A stretch of DNA of 64,000 nt from Flavobacterium anseongense (GTDB lineage Bacteria > Bacteroidota > Bacteroidia > Flavobacteriales > Flavobacteriaceae), in NCBI RefSeq assembly GCF_021608185.1, contig NZ_JAKIHN010000001.1:1-64000 (forward strand), in the 5' to 3' direction. Below, in pieces: positions 7,359 to 16,048 of this stretch. Both the position numbers and the translations under genes were made by a program. How positions within the stretch are numbered: position 1 is the first letter of the stretch; the number at the start of each line of letters is the position of its first letter. Under the pieces are notes generated by a model. The model saw only the letters and a list, made by a program, of their open reading frames with translations. It was not told where the DNA came from and ran no database searches.

Positions 7359-9046
7359 TGAAAACAGCAAACAATAACTTCAAAAAAATGGCGCTCACTA
7401 TAGGTTTTATAGTGATACTGAACTTGGCCGGTCACTTTCTTTACAAACGTTTTGACTTAACTGCCGACAAACGCTACACACTTTCGCAAACCTCATTAAA
7501 CATCGTTGCCGATGTCAAAGAACCATTATATATTGATGTTTTTCTGGAAGGAGATTTTCCGGGTGAATTCAAAAAATTACAAACAGAAACCCAACAATTA
7601 TTAGAAGAATTTAAATCGAACAACTCGAATGTTATCTTCCAATTTGTCAATCCACTTGAAAAAGAAGAAGAGAAAGACAGCATAATGCAGTCTTTTATGC
7701 AACGTGGTTTGACTCCGGTAAATGTTACCGTAAACGACAAAGGGCAACAAACTCAGGAAGTAGTTTTTCCTTGGGCAATTGCTACTTGTGGCAATCGTTC
7801 AGTAAAAGTGCCGTTGCTAAAAAACATGATGGGCGCATCAACAGCCGAAAAAGTAGTGAGTTCGGTGCAGCATTTAGAATATGCATTTGCTAATGCCATC
7901 AATACGGTTTCAAAAGACAAACAGAAAAAAGTGGTGATAATTAATGGCAATGGTGAGCTTGAAGACCGATACATTGCTGATTTTATCAAATCTGTAAGAG
8001 ACAATTATTTTATAGCGCCATTTACTTTAGATTCTGTTGCTAAAACTCCGGTTCAGACATTAGAACATTTAAAAAAATACGATTTAGCAATTATTGCCAA
8101 ACCAACAGAAGCCTTCTCGGATGCCGAAAAACAAGTATTAGATCAATACATTGTCAATGGAGGGAAAACGATATGGCTGGTTGATCAGGTCAATATGGAA
8201 CTAGATAGTTTGTATAATGAAACAGGCTCAAATCTGGCATTTCCAAGAGATTTGAATCTGAATGATATGTTCTTTAAATATGGAATAAGACTGCATCCTG
8301 ATTTGATAAAAGATTTATTGGCTACACCAATTATACTGGAAACAGGCGCACCGGGAAGTGGCACTCAAAAAGTTAAACTGCCTTGGTATCTTTCTCCGAT
8401 GATTTATCCTTCGCAAGACACAAAAAATCCAATTGTAACTAATTTGGACGGAATCAAATTCCAATTTGCCAGCCCGATTGAGCCATTGAAAAACGACATC
8501 AATAAAACCATTTTACTGCAATCGTCCCAATATTCAAAACTGATTGGAACGCCGTCTGAAGTAAGTTTACGAATGGCATCTGAAGAATTAGGTCCAAAAG
8601 ATTTTGCCGGTACCGGAAATTATCCGGTAGCCGTTTTACTCGAAGGAAAGTTTCATTCCGTATATGAAAACAGGGTTTTAGCGTTTAAAGATGCTAGTTT
8701 CAAAAACACCGGAAAAGACAGCAAAATGATTGTTATTTCCGATGGTGATGTGATTAAAAACCAATTGGACAAAGATGGCAGAGAAGTCGAATTAGGGTTG
8801 GATCAACGAACCGGAATCCTTTACGCCAACAAAGATTTTATGATGAATTGTGTCAATTATTTATTGGACGACAACGGACTTATTAACATTAGAAGCAAGG
8901 AAGTGAATTTGCCTATTTTGGATAAAGAAAAAGTCTATGCTTCCTATACCCAATCGCAAGTCATAACTGTAGCAGTGCCAATCGTTATCCTCTTGGTATT
9001 TGGAGTTGTGTTTACCTTTTTGCGCAAGCAAAAATATAGCAAGTAA
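7358..9046 (+). CDS. gldG: Gliding motility-associated ABC transporter substrate-binding protein GldG
   Basis: A 562-residue protein with an N-terminal anchor (about residues 11-31), a large periplasmic part of the ABC-transporter auxiliary type, and a C-terminal membrane helix (about 535-556) followed by a basic tail RKQKYSK. The segment RFDLTADKRYTLS is characteristic of GldG/auxiliary proteins. It is translationally coupled to gldF and is expected to form the GldA-GldF-GldG transporter. The transported substrate is not known. The downstream dnaN has its own promoter. Confidence 0.95.
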   Translation: MKTANNNFKKMALTIGFIVILNLAGHFLYKRFDLTADKRYTLSQTSLNIVADVKEPLYIDVFLEGDFPGEFKKLQTETQQLLEEFKSNNSNVIFQFVNPLEKEEEKDSIMQSFMQRGLTPVNVTVNDKGQQTQEVVFPWAIATCGNRSVKVPLLKNMMGASTAEKVVSSVQHLEYAFANAINTVSKDKQKKVVIINGNGELEDRYIADFIKSVRDNYFIAPFTLDSVAKTPVQTLEHLKKYDLAIIAKPTEAFSDAEKQVLDQYIVNGGKTIWLVDQVNMELDSLYNETGSNLAFPRDLNLNDMFFKYGIRLHPDLIKDLLATPIILETGAPGSGTQKVKLPWYLSPMIYPSQDTKNPIVTNLDGIKFQFASPIEPLKNDINKTILLQSSQYSKLIGTPSEVSLRMASEELGPKDFAGTGNYPVAVLLEGKFHSVYENRVLAFKDASFKNTGKDSKMIVISDGDVIKNQLDKDGREVELGLDQRTGILYANKDFMMNCVNYLLDDNGLINIRSKEVNLPILDKEKVYASYTQSQVITVAVPIVILLVFGVVFTFLRKQKYSK

Positions 9047-9062
9047 TGTTAATAAAAAACTT

Positions 9063-9092
9063 TTTGAAATCTATTAGTTTAAGATATATTTG
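9063..9092 (+). promoter_or_regulatory. Bacteroidota-type promoter of dnaN
   Basis: TTTG at 9063-9066, an 18-base spacer, then TATATTTG at 9085-9092. This matches the -33/-7 consensus TTTG / TAnnTTTG. The dnaN ATG is at 9109, so the leader would be about ten bases. Confidence 0.7.
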
Positions 9093-9108
9093 TAAAAAAT
9101 AAATAAAA

Positions 9109-10227
9109 ATGAAGTTTATAGTATCGAGTTCATACTTATTAAAACAACTACAAGTTTTAGGTAGTGTTATTAACAGTAGTAATACTTTGCCTATTCTAGA
9201 TAATTTTCTTTTCGAATTAGATCATAAAAACTTAAGCGTTTCAGCTTCTGATTTAGAGACAACCATGTCGGCTACTTTAGAAATTGATTCGACCAGCAAA
9301 GGAAGCGTTGCTGTTCCTGCAAAATTGTTATTAGACATTCTAAAAACATTTCCGGAGCAACCATTGACTTTCACTGTAGAAGAAAACAGCACTATCGAAA
9401 TCAGTTCCAATTCGGGTAAATATGCTATTGCTTACGCACCGGGAGAAGAGTTTCCAAAATCGGTAAGTTTAGATAATCCATCTTCAACTGTTGTTCCTTC
9501 AGAGGTTTTAGCAACCGCAATCAGTAAAACTATTTTTGCTGCCGGAAACGACGATTTACGTCCGGTAATGAGCGGTGTGTTTTTCCAATTCTCTCCTGAA
9601 GGTTTGATATTTGTTGCAACCGATGCTCATAAATTAGTGAAATATGCCCGTACCGATGTAAAAGCTTCGCAAGTAGCCGATTTCATTATGCCAAAGAAAC
9701 CTTTGAATATTCTGAAAAGTATTTTAGGAACTTCTGATGCAGATGTAACTATCGAGTACAATGATTCGAATGCTACTTTCTCTTTCGATAGTTATATTTT
9801 AACTTGTCGTTTGATTGATGGAAAATATCCAAATTACGAAGCGGTTATTCCAAAAGAAAATCCAAACAAATTGATGATTAACAGAGTTCTATTATTGAAT
9901 TCTGTGCGTCGTGTTGCAATTTTCTCTAACAAAACTACGCACCAAATTCGTTTGAAAATTGCCGGTGCCGAATTGAATATTTCTGCTGAAGATATTGATT
10001 ACTCAAACAAAGCTGAAGAGAGATTGACTTGTGATTACCAAGGCGATGATATGCAAATCGGATTCAACTCAAGATTCTTATCTGAGATGTTGACGAATTT
10101 AACTTCTGACGAAATCATGTTAGAAATGTCAATGCCAAATCGTGCCGGAATTTTAACGCCAATTGATGGCTTAGATGAAGGCGAAACCGTTACCATGCTT
10201 GTAATGCCGGTAATGTTGAATAACTAA
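9109..10227 (+). CDS. dnaN: DNA polymerase III subunit beta (sliding clamp)
   Basis: The 372-residue beta clamp forms a ring-shaped dimer that tethers DNA polymerase III to DNA. Three clamp-fold domains span about 1-120, 130-245 and 250-372. Conserved segments include the N-terminal MKFIVSSSYLLKQL, the domain 2 region RPVMSGVFFQ and VATDAHKL, and the C-terminal MLVMPVML that contributes to the partner-binding pocket. Length matches the family. dnaA is not adjacent, which is normal in flavobacteria, so this is no evidence for an origin. A terminator follows at 10251. Confidence 0.97.
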   Translation: MKFIVSSSYLLKQLQVLGSVINSSNTLPILDNFLFELDHKNLSVSASDLETTMSATLEIDSTSKGSVAVPAKLLLDILKTFPEQPLTFTVEENSTIEISSNSGKYAIAYAPGEEFPKSVSLDNPSSTVVPSEVLATAISKTIFAAGNDDLRPVMSGVFFQFSPEGLIFVATDAHKLVKYARTDVKASQVADFIMPKKPLNILKSILGTSDADVTIEYNDSNATFSFDSYILTCRLIDGKYPNYEAVIPKENPNKLMINRVLLLNSVRRVAIFSNKTTHQIRLKIAGAELNISAEDIDYSNKAEERLTCDYQGDDMQIGFNSRFLSEMLTNLTSDEIMLEMSMPNRAGILTPIDGLDEGETVTMLVMPVMLNN

Positions 10228-10250
10228 TATAAACTAACCTTTATACCGAG

Positions 10251-10286
10251 AAACCGTAATTTCGAAAGAGATTGCGGTTTTTTATT
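10251..10286 (+). terminator. Intrinsic terminator of dnaN
   Basis: An AAACCGTAAT / ATTGCGGTTT stem (one G-T pair) with a short loop, followed by a T-run. Its 3' half overlaps the promoter of the next gene. Confidence 0.75.
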
Positions 10287-10302
10287 TTTTATTATATATT
10301 TG
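10272..10302 (+). promoter_or_regulatory. Promoter of the LipL32-like gene
   Basis: TTG at 10272-10274, a 20-base spacer, then TATATTTG at 10295-10302, matching the Bacteroidota consensus. The start codon is at 10335. The -33 element lies inside the right arm of the dnaN terminator. Confidence 0.6.
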
Positions 10303-10334
10303 GCAACCTAACAATTTAAAAAACTTTTAAAAAC

Positions 10335-11024
10335 ATGAAAAAAAATGTACTTGCGGGATTATTATGTCTTGCTTTTGGAATTACTGCTACGGCTCAAAAA
10401 CTTGATAAATTTGGCGCTGATTTAGGAAAAAAATCGCTTATGGGAAAAGAAATCAGAGTTCCTTATACTGATTTAACCAGCTATTTTGGATTTATCAAAC
10501 CAGGTTCAAAACCAGACGAAGTGAAAGGTGGAAAAAAAATGTATTACATCTATGTTTGGGTTCCGGTTGCAGCTCCTGAAATTGGAATCAGAATGATTTC
10601 ACCTGTGCCTGATAGTGTAAAACCAACTGACAAAGATTATCAATCAGCTGACTATACAGCTAACGCCGCAGATACAAAAAGTTTCTTCGATACCTGGGTA
10701 ACTTTTGAAAGAGCTGACGGAATTTTGAAAATTGAAGATGTCGCTGCTAAAGCTAAATCGGCTTCATGGACAAAAATTGAAAGCAACGACGATTCAAGTG
10801 AAATGCCTGCACAACCATCAGGAAGCAAGTATAACTCATTGATGAGAATTACAAGTGATACTTCTAATCCAACAAAATCTTTAGTGATGGGATTATACAG
10901 AATCGGATTTACAACATACAAAACAGGCGAAGTTCAGGGAAGTTTCTTAGCACAACTAGGTGCTCCAATCAAACTTCCTGGTGTTCAGGTTGCGGTTAAT
11001 CCTGCTGATATTGTAAAAAAATAA
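10335..11024 (+). CDS. LipL32 family exported protein
   Basis: A 229-residue protein with a signal peptide ending near ATAQ (residue 20). The mature part closely recalls LipL32, the major surface lipoprotein of Leptospira. Shared segments that I remember include YYxYVW, xGxRMISP, FDTW with an ER pair, KYNSL, and GLYRIxFTTYKxGEVxGSF near the C-terminus. An Asp-rich stretch ESNDDSSE (about 155) sits where LipL32 has its Ca-binding Asp cluster. Unlike LipL32 there is no lipobox: the only early cysteine (C12) lies inside the hydrophobic core, so the product is probably soluble or T9SS-independent periplasmic. It is monocistronic, with its own promoter and terminator. Its role in a free-living bacterium is unknown. 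Confidence 0.85.
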   Translation: MKKNVLAGLLCLAFGITATAQKLDKFGADLGKKSLMGKEIRVPYTDLTSYFGFIKPGSKPDEVKGGKKMYYIYVWVPVAAPEIGIRMISPVPDSVKPTDKDYQSADYTANAADTKSFFDTWVTFERADGILKIEDVAAKAKSASWTKIESNDDSSEMPAQPSGSKYNSLMRITSDTSNPTKSLVMGLYRIGFTTYKTGEVQGSFLAQLGAPIKLPGVQVAVNPADIVKK

Positions 11025-11044
11025 TCTTTAAAACAATTTTAATC

Positions 11045-11079
11045 AAACCGTTTCGATGCAAAATTGAAACGGTTTTTTT
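11045..11079 (+). terminator. Intrinsic terminator of the LipL32-like gene
   Basis: A 10-bp perfect stem AAACCGTTTC / GAAACGGTTT followed by a T-run. Located between the LipL32-like gene and mnmE. Confidence 0.85.
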
Positions 11080-11114
11080 ATTTATAAAGTTTTACCTTTG
11101 CTCAAATTCTAGAA

Positions 11115-12518
11115 ATGATTTCACAAGAAACTATTGTTGCTTTAGCGTCTCCTTCGGGTGCAGGTGCCATTGCTGTTATCCGACTTTCGGGTAAAGATGC
11201 ATTGACTATTGCGGAACAAGTATTCCAATCGGTTTCCGGGAAATCAATTTCTAAGCAAAAAACACACACGATTCATCTTGGACATATTGTCGATGAAGGA
11301 AAAGTGTTTGACCAGGTTTTGCTTTCTATCTTTAAAAATCCGCATTCCTACACCGGCGAAGATGTTATTGAGATTTCGTGTCACGGCTCGACTTATATTC
11401 AACAGCAAATTATTCAATTGTTATTGCGAAAAGGGTGCCGTATGGCGCAAGCTGGTGAATTTACGTTACGAGCTTTTTTAAACGGAAAACTGGACTTGTC
11501 ACAAGCCGAAGCGGTTGCCGATTTGATTTCATCCGATAATGAAGCGAGTCATCAAATTGCGATGCAGCAAATGCGTGGTGGATTCTCCAATGAAATAGCC
11601 AAACTAAGAGAAGAACTTTTGAATTTTGCATCGCTTATCGAACTCGAATTAGACTTTGCCGAAGAAGATGTGGAGTTTGCTGACAGAACTCAGTTTAGTG
11701 ATTTGTTGAATCGAATTGAGTTTGTTTTAAAACGCTTAATCGATTCATTTGCCGTTGGAAATGTCATTAAAAACGGAATTCCGGTAGCGATTGTTGGTGA
11801 ACCAAATGTTGGAAAATCGACTTTATTGAATGCTTTATTAAACGAAGAAAGAGCGATTGTTTCTGAAATTGCAGGAACGACACGCGACACCATTGAAGAC
11901 GAATTGGTTATTGGCGGAATTGGATTTCGCTTTATTGACACGGCCGGAATTCGGGATACGAAAGATGTAGTGGAAAGCATTGGTATCAAAAAAACATTTG
12001 AGAAGATTGAACAGGCACAAGTTGTAATGTATTTAGTAGACAGTGTTCAGTGTTCAGTGATCCGTTTGGAAAGCTTAAATATTGAAATTGGCAGAATAAA
12101 AAACCAATTCCCATTAAAACCAATAATCGTTGTACTCAATAAAGTGGATAAACTTTCTCCAACGGAATTAACCGCAATTGTGAACCAACTTACAACATAC
12201 AACATACAACCAATAACCATTTCCGCCAAAAACAAAGAAGGCATCGAAGACCTGAAGAACCAACTAATGTCTTTTGTAAATACCGGAGCATTGCGCAATA
12301 ACGAAACGATAGTAACCAACACACGTCATTATGATTCGCTTTTAAAAGCTTTGGAAGAAATTCAAAAAGTGAAGTTTGGTTTGCAATCCAATCTGTCATC
12401 CGACTTAATGGCAATCGACATCAAACAGGCGTTGTATTACTTTGGCGAAATTACCGGTGAAGTCACTAATGATGAACTTTTGGGTAATATTTTTGCGAAT
12501 TTTTGTATTGGAAAGTAA
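11115..12518 (+). CDS. mnmE: tRNA uridine-5-carboxymethylaminomethyl(34) synthesis GTPase MnmE
   Basis: A 467-residue GTPase that, with MnmG, modifies the wobble uridine of several tRNAs. Domain order: N-terminal tetrahydrofolate-binding domain (about 1-120), helical domain with an inserted G domain. G motifs are GEPNVGKS (228-235), TTRDT (255-259), DTAG (275-278) and NKVD (342-345). The C-terminal CIGK (464-467) carries the catalytic cysteine. Two short simple-sequence repeats are translated within the G domain (12041-12059 and 12192-12210) without breaking the frame. A -7 like TACCTTTG is at 11093. Confidence 0.97.
   Translation: MISQETIVALASPSGAGAIAVIRLSGKDALTIAEQVFQSVSGKSISKQKTHTIHLGHIVDEGKVFDQVLLSIFKNPHSYTGEDVIEISCHGSTYIQQQIIQLLLRKGCRMAQAGEFTLRAFLNGKLDLSQAEAVADLISSDNEASHQIAMQQMRGGFSNEIAKLREELLNFASLIELELDFAEEDVEFADRTQFSDLLNRIEFVLKRLIDSFAVGNVIKNGIPVAIVGEPNVGKSTLLNALLNEERAIVSEIAGTTRDTIEDELVIGGIGFRFIDTAGIRDTKDVVESIGIKKTFEKIEQAQVVMYLVDSVQCSVIRLESLNIEIGRIKNQFPLKPIIVVLNKVDKLSPTELTAIVNQLTTYNIQPITISAKNKEGIEDLKNQLMSFVNTGALRNNETIVTNTRHYDSLLKALEEIQKVKFGLQSNLSSDLMAIDIKQALYYFGEITGEVTNDELLGNIFANFCIGK
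12041..12059 (+). repeat. Microrepeat (GTGTTCA type) inside mnmE
   Basis: The heptamer GTGTTCA occurs twice in tandem, with a partial third copy. It is translated as DSVQCSV in the MnmE G domain, between the DTAG and NKVD motifs. GTGTTCAGT also occurs in intergenic DNA at 25246, where similar junk-like repeats are normal. Confidence 0.5.
12192..12210 (+). repeat. Microrepeat (ACAACAT type) inside mnmE
   Basis: The heptamer ACAACAT repeats about two and a half times and is translated as part of LTTYNIQ, just after the NKVD motif. The reading frame is kept. Confidence 0.5.
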
Positions 12519-12639
12519 ATTCAAAAATCACCCGCAGATTTCTCAACCTTGTTTTTTTAAAAAAACCCAATTAATTACAGTTGAAGTGTAACAAACTCAT
12601 CAAGTAAAACACTCATAGGCAATAAATTATTCACACAAC

Positions 12640-13494
12640 ATGAATAAAGCAATATTCTCAGATAGTAAAGGAAATGAAATACGCCTTTCAAGCGCGATGC
12701 AAGCAGATCAGGAAGTTGCCTTTCAAAACTTTTCTGCGAAATATGTTGTTTCAGGAAATGAAAATTACATTATAAACAACAGAAAAATTGCCGTAAAACA
12801 AGGTGAATATTTGATTGGAAACAAAAACACAACATCTAAAGTTTTAATTGATACCGTTTTTCCTGTAAAAGGAATATGCATTGATATTGCCAAAGAATAT
12901 ATTACTGAAATTATTGATTATCAATTTGAAACTCCATCAACATTTTCCGAATTTCTATTTGAACAAGAATGGGTGTCACAAAAATATAATGTCGAAAACA
13001 CTTCACTTGGCTATGCCTTACATCAGTTAGCTAACGAATTTGAAAATTTAAACAGTGGCTTATCTAAAATTGATAATGAATTGTTTTATGCCGTAGCAGA
13101 ATGTATCGTAAAAGATCAAAGCAACATTTATCAAAGTTTTAGTAGATTGAAAGCTGCCAAACAAGAAACAACCGGACGTTTGTTTAACTTTTGTTGTGAT
13201 GCAAAAAACTATATTGACAATAACTTTCTTGAAAAAATTAGCATTGAACAAATTGCTAATGAAGCTAAACTTTCAGAATATCATTTTATTAGATTGTTCA
13301 AAACAATTTTCAATATTACACCCTATCAATACATTATCCAAAAAAGATTAACGTATTCGAAAGATTTATTACTACAGAAAATATCAATTCAAGATACCGC
13401 TTTCTTAACTTCATTTGCCGATAGCGCTTCTTATTGCAAAGCATTTAAATCTGCTTATGGATTTACACCAAAAGAGTTTGTTAAAGTAAATTAG
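12640..13494 (+). CDS. AraC family transcriptional regulator
   Basis: A 284-residue regulator. The N-terminal 150 residues are probably a cupin-like sensing or dimerisation domain (weak similarity only). The C-terminal domain (about 185-284) has the two helix-turn-helix units of AraC/XylS: IEQIANEAKLSEYHFIRLFK and the second unit with the family end GFTPKEFVK. No membrane segment is seen. It is 81 bases ahead of the Asp-box propeller gene in the same direction, so it may control that set; this is inferred from position only. Confidence 0.87.
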   Translation: MNKAIFSDSKGNEIRLSSAMQADQEVAFQNFSAKYVVSGNENYIINNRKIAVKQGEYLIGNKNTTSKVLIDTVFPVKGICIDIAKEYITEIIDYQFETPSTFSEFLFEQEWVSQKYNVENTSLGYALHQLANEFENLNSGLSKIDNELFYAVAECIVKDQSNIYQSFSRLKAAKQETTGRLFNFCCDAKNYIDNNFLEKISIEQIANEAKLSEYHFIRLFKTIFNITPYQYIIQKRLTYSKDLLLQKISIQDTAFLTSFADSASYCKAFKSAYGFTPKEFVKVN

Positions 13495-13575
13495 CAATTT
13501 TTGACAATTTTGAAATCGTAATACGTTTTATTTTTGATTTATAAATTTTAATGTGAAATTTAAAAACAAGATAAG

Positions 13576-14640
13576 ATGGTAAAAATCATAATCAAAACAG
13601 CAATTTTATTGTTCGCAACTGTCAATGCTGCTCTTGCTCAAGAAAATACTTGGAAAAAGTTGACAACAGAACCCTATGCCGGCAAGCAGGATGATATTAC
13701 CTTCATTGATGAAAATACAGGTTGGTATGTTAATGGCTATGGCAAAATTTTTCACACTAAAGACGGTGGCGCGAACTGGGAAAAACAGTTAGAGCAAAAA
13801 GGAACATTTTTCAGAACGATTGCCTTTGTAGATAAAAATGTTGGCTTCGCAGGAACTGTCGGAACTGATTATTTTCCGAATGTTACGGATACAATTCCAT
13901 TATACGGGACCAAAGATGGCGGGAAATCATGGAAACCTGTAACCTATAAAGGACCTTATGTAAAAGGTTTATGTGCTATAGATATCGTAAAAGAACAATA
14001 TATCAATCATGGAAAAATTGATTATAAAACTCATATCTACGCTGTTGGTCGCGTGGGAACTCCGGCAAATATTATGATTTCACATGATGGTGGTGAGACT
14101 TGGATATCACAAAGTATGAATACCGATTGCAAAATGTTGTTTGATATTAAAATGTTTACTAAAAACGAAGGCATTGCTTGTGCGGCTACAAACGAAGATA
14201 TAACGCAATCGAACGCATTAATCTTAAAAACTTCTGATGGTGGGAAAACTTGGGAGAAGGTATATCAATCTTCAAGGCCTTATGAAACCACCTGGAAAGT
14301 TTCCTTCCCAACGAAAGATGTCGGATTTGTTACCATTCAATCCTATAATCCTGACCCAAATGTAAAGCAACAACGAATTGCCAAAACCATTGACGGTGGG
14401 AAAACCTGGACCGAAGTCAACTTAACTGAAGATGCAACTGCAAGACAATTTGGAATTGGTTTTATCGATGAAAATCATGGCTTTGTCGGAACTATGAATA
14501 GTGGTTTTGAGACAAAAGATGGTGGCCAAACTTGGCAAAAAATTGATTTGGGAAGAGCTTGTAACAAAATCAGAATTTACAAAGATGAAAAAGGAAAAGT
14601 TTACGGATATTCGATAGGTGTTAACGTTTATAAATTATAA
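13576..14640 (+). CDS. Exported Asp-box beta-propeller (YCF48/BNR-like) protein
   Basis: A 354-residue protein with a signal peptide ending at about residue 22 (ALAQ). It contains six Asp-box motifs of the S-x-D-G-G-x-T-W type: TKDGGANW, TKDGGKSW, SHDGGETW, TSDGGKTW, TIDGGKTW and TKDGGQTW. These define a six- or seven-bladed propeller of the YCF48/Hcf136, sortilin and BNR group. Sialidase catalytic residues are not evident, so a binding or assembly role is more likely than hydrolysis. Two small gaps link it to the membrane protein at 14643 and the M50 protease at 14924, suggesting one operon. Confidence 0.82.
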   Translation: MVKIIIKTAILLFATVNAALAQENTWKKLTTEPYAGKQDDITFIDENTGWYVNGYGKIFHTKDGGANWEKQLEQKGTFFRTIAFVDKNVGFAGTVGTDYFPNVTDTIPLYGTKDGGKSWKPVTYKGPYVKGLCAIDIVKEQYINHGKIDYKTHIYAVGRVGTPANIMISHDGGETWISQSMNTDCKMLFDIKMFTKNEGIACAATNEDITQSNALILKTSDGGKTWEKVYQSSRPYETTWKVSFPTKDVGFVTIQSYNPDPNVKQQRIAKTIDGGKTWTEVNLTEDATARQFGIGFIDENHGFVGTMNSGFETKDGGQTWQKIDLGRACNKIRIYKDEKGKVYGYSIGVNVYKL

Positions 14641-14642
14641 AA

Positions 14643-14906
14643 ATGGAAACTCAAAAAAATAATACTAAGGTTCCTTTTAACAAAATATTATATGCATCAT
14701 TCATTTTCTTTGCGTGTTATGAAATTTTCGCAAAACATTCCTATGTAGATGCTGCTGCTTCACTCGGAATTGCATTAGCCTTCGATCCATTTAACACACA
14801 ACAACCATGGAACGAAAGACCGATGTGGCAAAAGGTTTGGCTTTTTGTTCATTTGGGAATTGTTGGATTACTATTCGGTTTAGGAGTTGGTCTTGGAGAT
14901 AAATAA
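14643..14906 (+). CDS. Small two-helix membrane protein
   Basis: An 87-residue protein that I cannot assign. Two hydrophobic segments lie at about 14-31 and 66-84, separated by a loop with the conserved-looking FDPFNTQQPWNERP and WQKVW. It starts 2 bases after the propeller stop codon and ends 17 bases before the M50 protease start, so it is almost certainly co-expressed with both. It may be an accessory subunit of the protease, but this is inference from position only. Confidence 0.7.
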   Translation: METQKNNTKVPFNKILYASFIFFACYEIFAKHSYVDAAASLGIALAFDPFNTQQPWNERPMWQKVWLFVHLGIVGLLFGLGVGLGDK

Positions 14907-14923
14907 TGATAAAATAATTTTAC

Positions 14924-16042
14924 ATGGAAAGTAAAAAATCACAATTTATAAAAGCGATAAGAACAATTGCAGTAATAGTGATATTTGGTGGTATAGGTTT
15001 TTTTGCCGCTAAAATGGGTATCGCAGCTTCATCGGGAATGTCAAAATTATCAATCTTAACATTGGCATTGCTTTTCATTCCAATCTTTTTTATTGTAATA
15101 GCTATTCATGAAGCAGGTCATGCTATAGCTGGTGTTTGGATGAATTTTGATTTTAAAACCTTCATCGTAGGACCATTTATGTGGCAAAAGGAACAAAGCA
15201 AATGGCATTTCAATTGGAATAAAAATGTTAATACAGCCGGTGGTCTGGTCATTTGTATGCCTACAGGTACTGAAAACTTAGCCAAGCGTTTTTCTGTTTA
15301 TGCAGCAGGTGGTCCTATAGCAAGTTTAGTGCTTACACTAGTTGCCTATGGTTCCTATAGCTTACTTTTATCATCCGCTACAGTTGTTGAAATATTGCGT
15401 AATACTTTATATATAATGTCGGTGCTTTCACTTATCATTTTTATAACAACTGCATTTCCAATGCGAGCCAATGGATTTTCATCTGATGGAGCTCGTGTGC
15501 TGCGATTACTAAAAGGTGGAGATACATCTAGATTTGAATTGTTAATTTTAAAACTTATTACTGGTGCTTCCGCAGGTATTCGCCCTAAAGAAATTGACAT
15601 CAATGAATTAAACGAAGCCAGCACTTTAGCTCAAAAATTAAATGCTCCGTTTGGAGTGTATCTTCATAGCTTTTTTCATCAGGCTGAATTTGACAAAGGC
15701 AATATCGAAAAGGCAGAAGAACATCTTTTGGATTACGTTAAAGAAGTGGAATCTATTCCAAAAGGCATTCGCAATATAGTATGGCTCGATGCCGCTTTCT
15801 TTTATGCTTTCGCTAAAAAAGACCTCGAAAAAGCAGAGAACTATTGGAATAAATTTGAACCGGCTGCTTTAATTCCGAAAGCACAAATTTTAGCCACAGA
15901 AGCTGCAATTGATATATTGAAAAACGAGAATAAAACTGCTCAAAGTAAAATTGAAGCTGCTGAAAATGAAATAGCAAATATGCTCGACAATGGTCTTGGA
16001 ATAGCATTGAGAGAAAAATTATCTCAAATGAAAACTTCTTAA
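14924..16042 (+). CDS. M50 family (site-2 protease-like) membrane metallopeptidase
   Basis: A 372-residue protein. The zinc-binding HEAGH is at 62-66 in a membrane helix, and the second ligand motif is SDG at 187-189 (NGFSSDGARV), equivalent to the LDG motif of M50 proteases. AAGGPIASL (127-135) matches the conserved GGPxxN/S region. About four membrane helices span residues 12-180, followed by a soluble helical C-terminal region of about 190 residues that could form TPR-like pairs. No PDZ domain is present, unlike RseP. It is the last gene of the AraC/propeller/2-TM set. Its substrate is unknown. Confidence 0.85.
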   Translation: MESKKSQFIKAIRTIAVIVIFGGIGFFAAKMGIAASSGMSKLSILTLALLFIPIFFIVIAIHEAGHAIAGVWMNFDFKTFIVGPFMWQKEQSKWHFNWNKNVNTAGGLVICMPTGTENLAKRFSVYAAGGPIASLVLTLVAYGSYSLLLSSATVVEILRNTLYIMSVLSLIIFITTAFPMRANGFSSDGARVLRLLKGGDTSRFELLILKLITGASAGIRPKEIDINELNEASTLAQKLNAPFGVYLHSFFHQAEFDKGNIEKAEEHLLDYVKEVESIPKGIRNIVWLDAAFFYAFAKKDLEKAENYWNKFEPAALIPKAQILATEAAIDILKNENKTAQSKIEAAENEIANMLDNGLGIALREKLSQMKTS

Positions 16043-16048
16043 ACTTTA

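Noticed and set aside
9109..10227. Possible replication origin next to dnaN
   Set aside because: No dnaA gene, no cluster of DnaA boxes seen, and dnaN is commonly away from the origin in flavobacteria.
13576..14640. Sialidase assignment for the Asp-box protein
   Set aside because: Asp boxes are present but the arginine triad and FRIP motif of sialidases are not.
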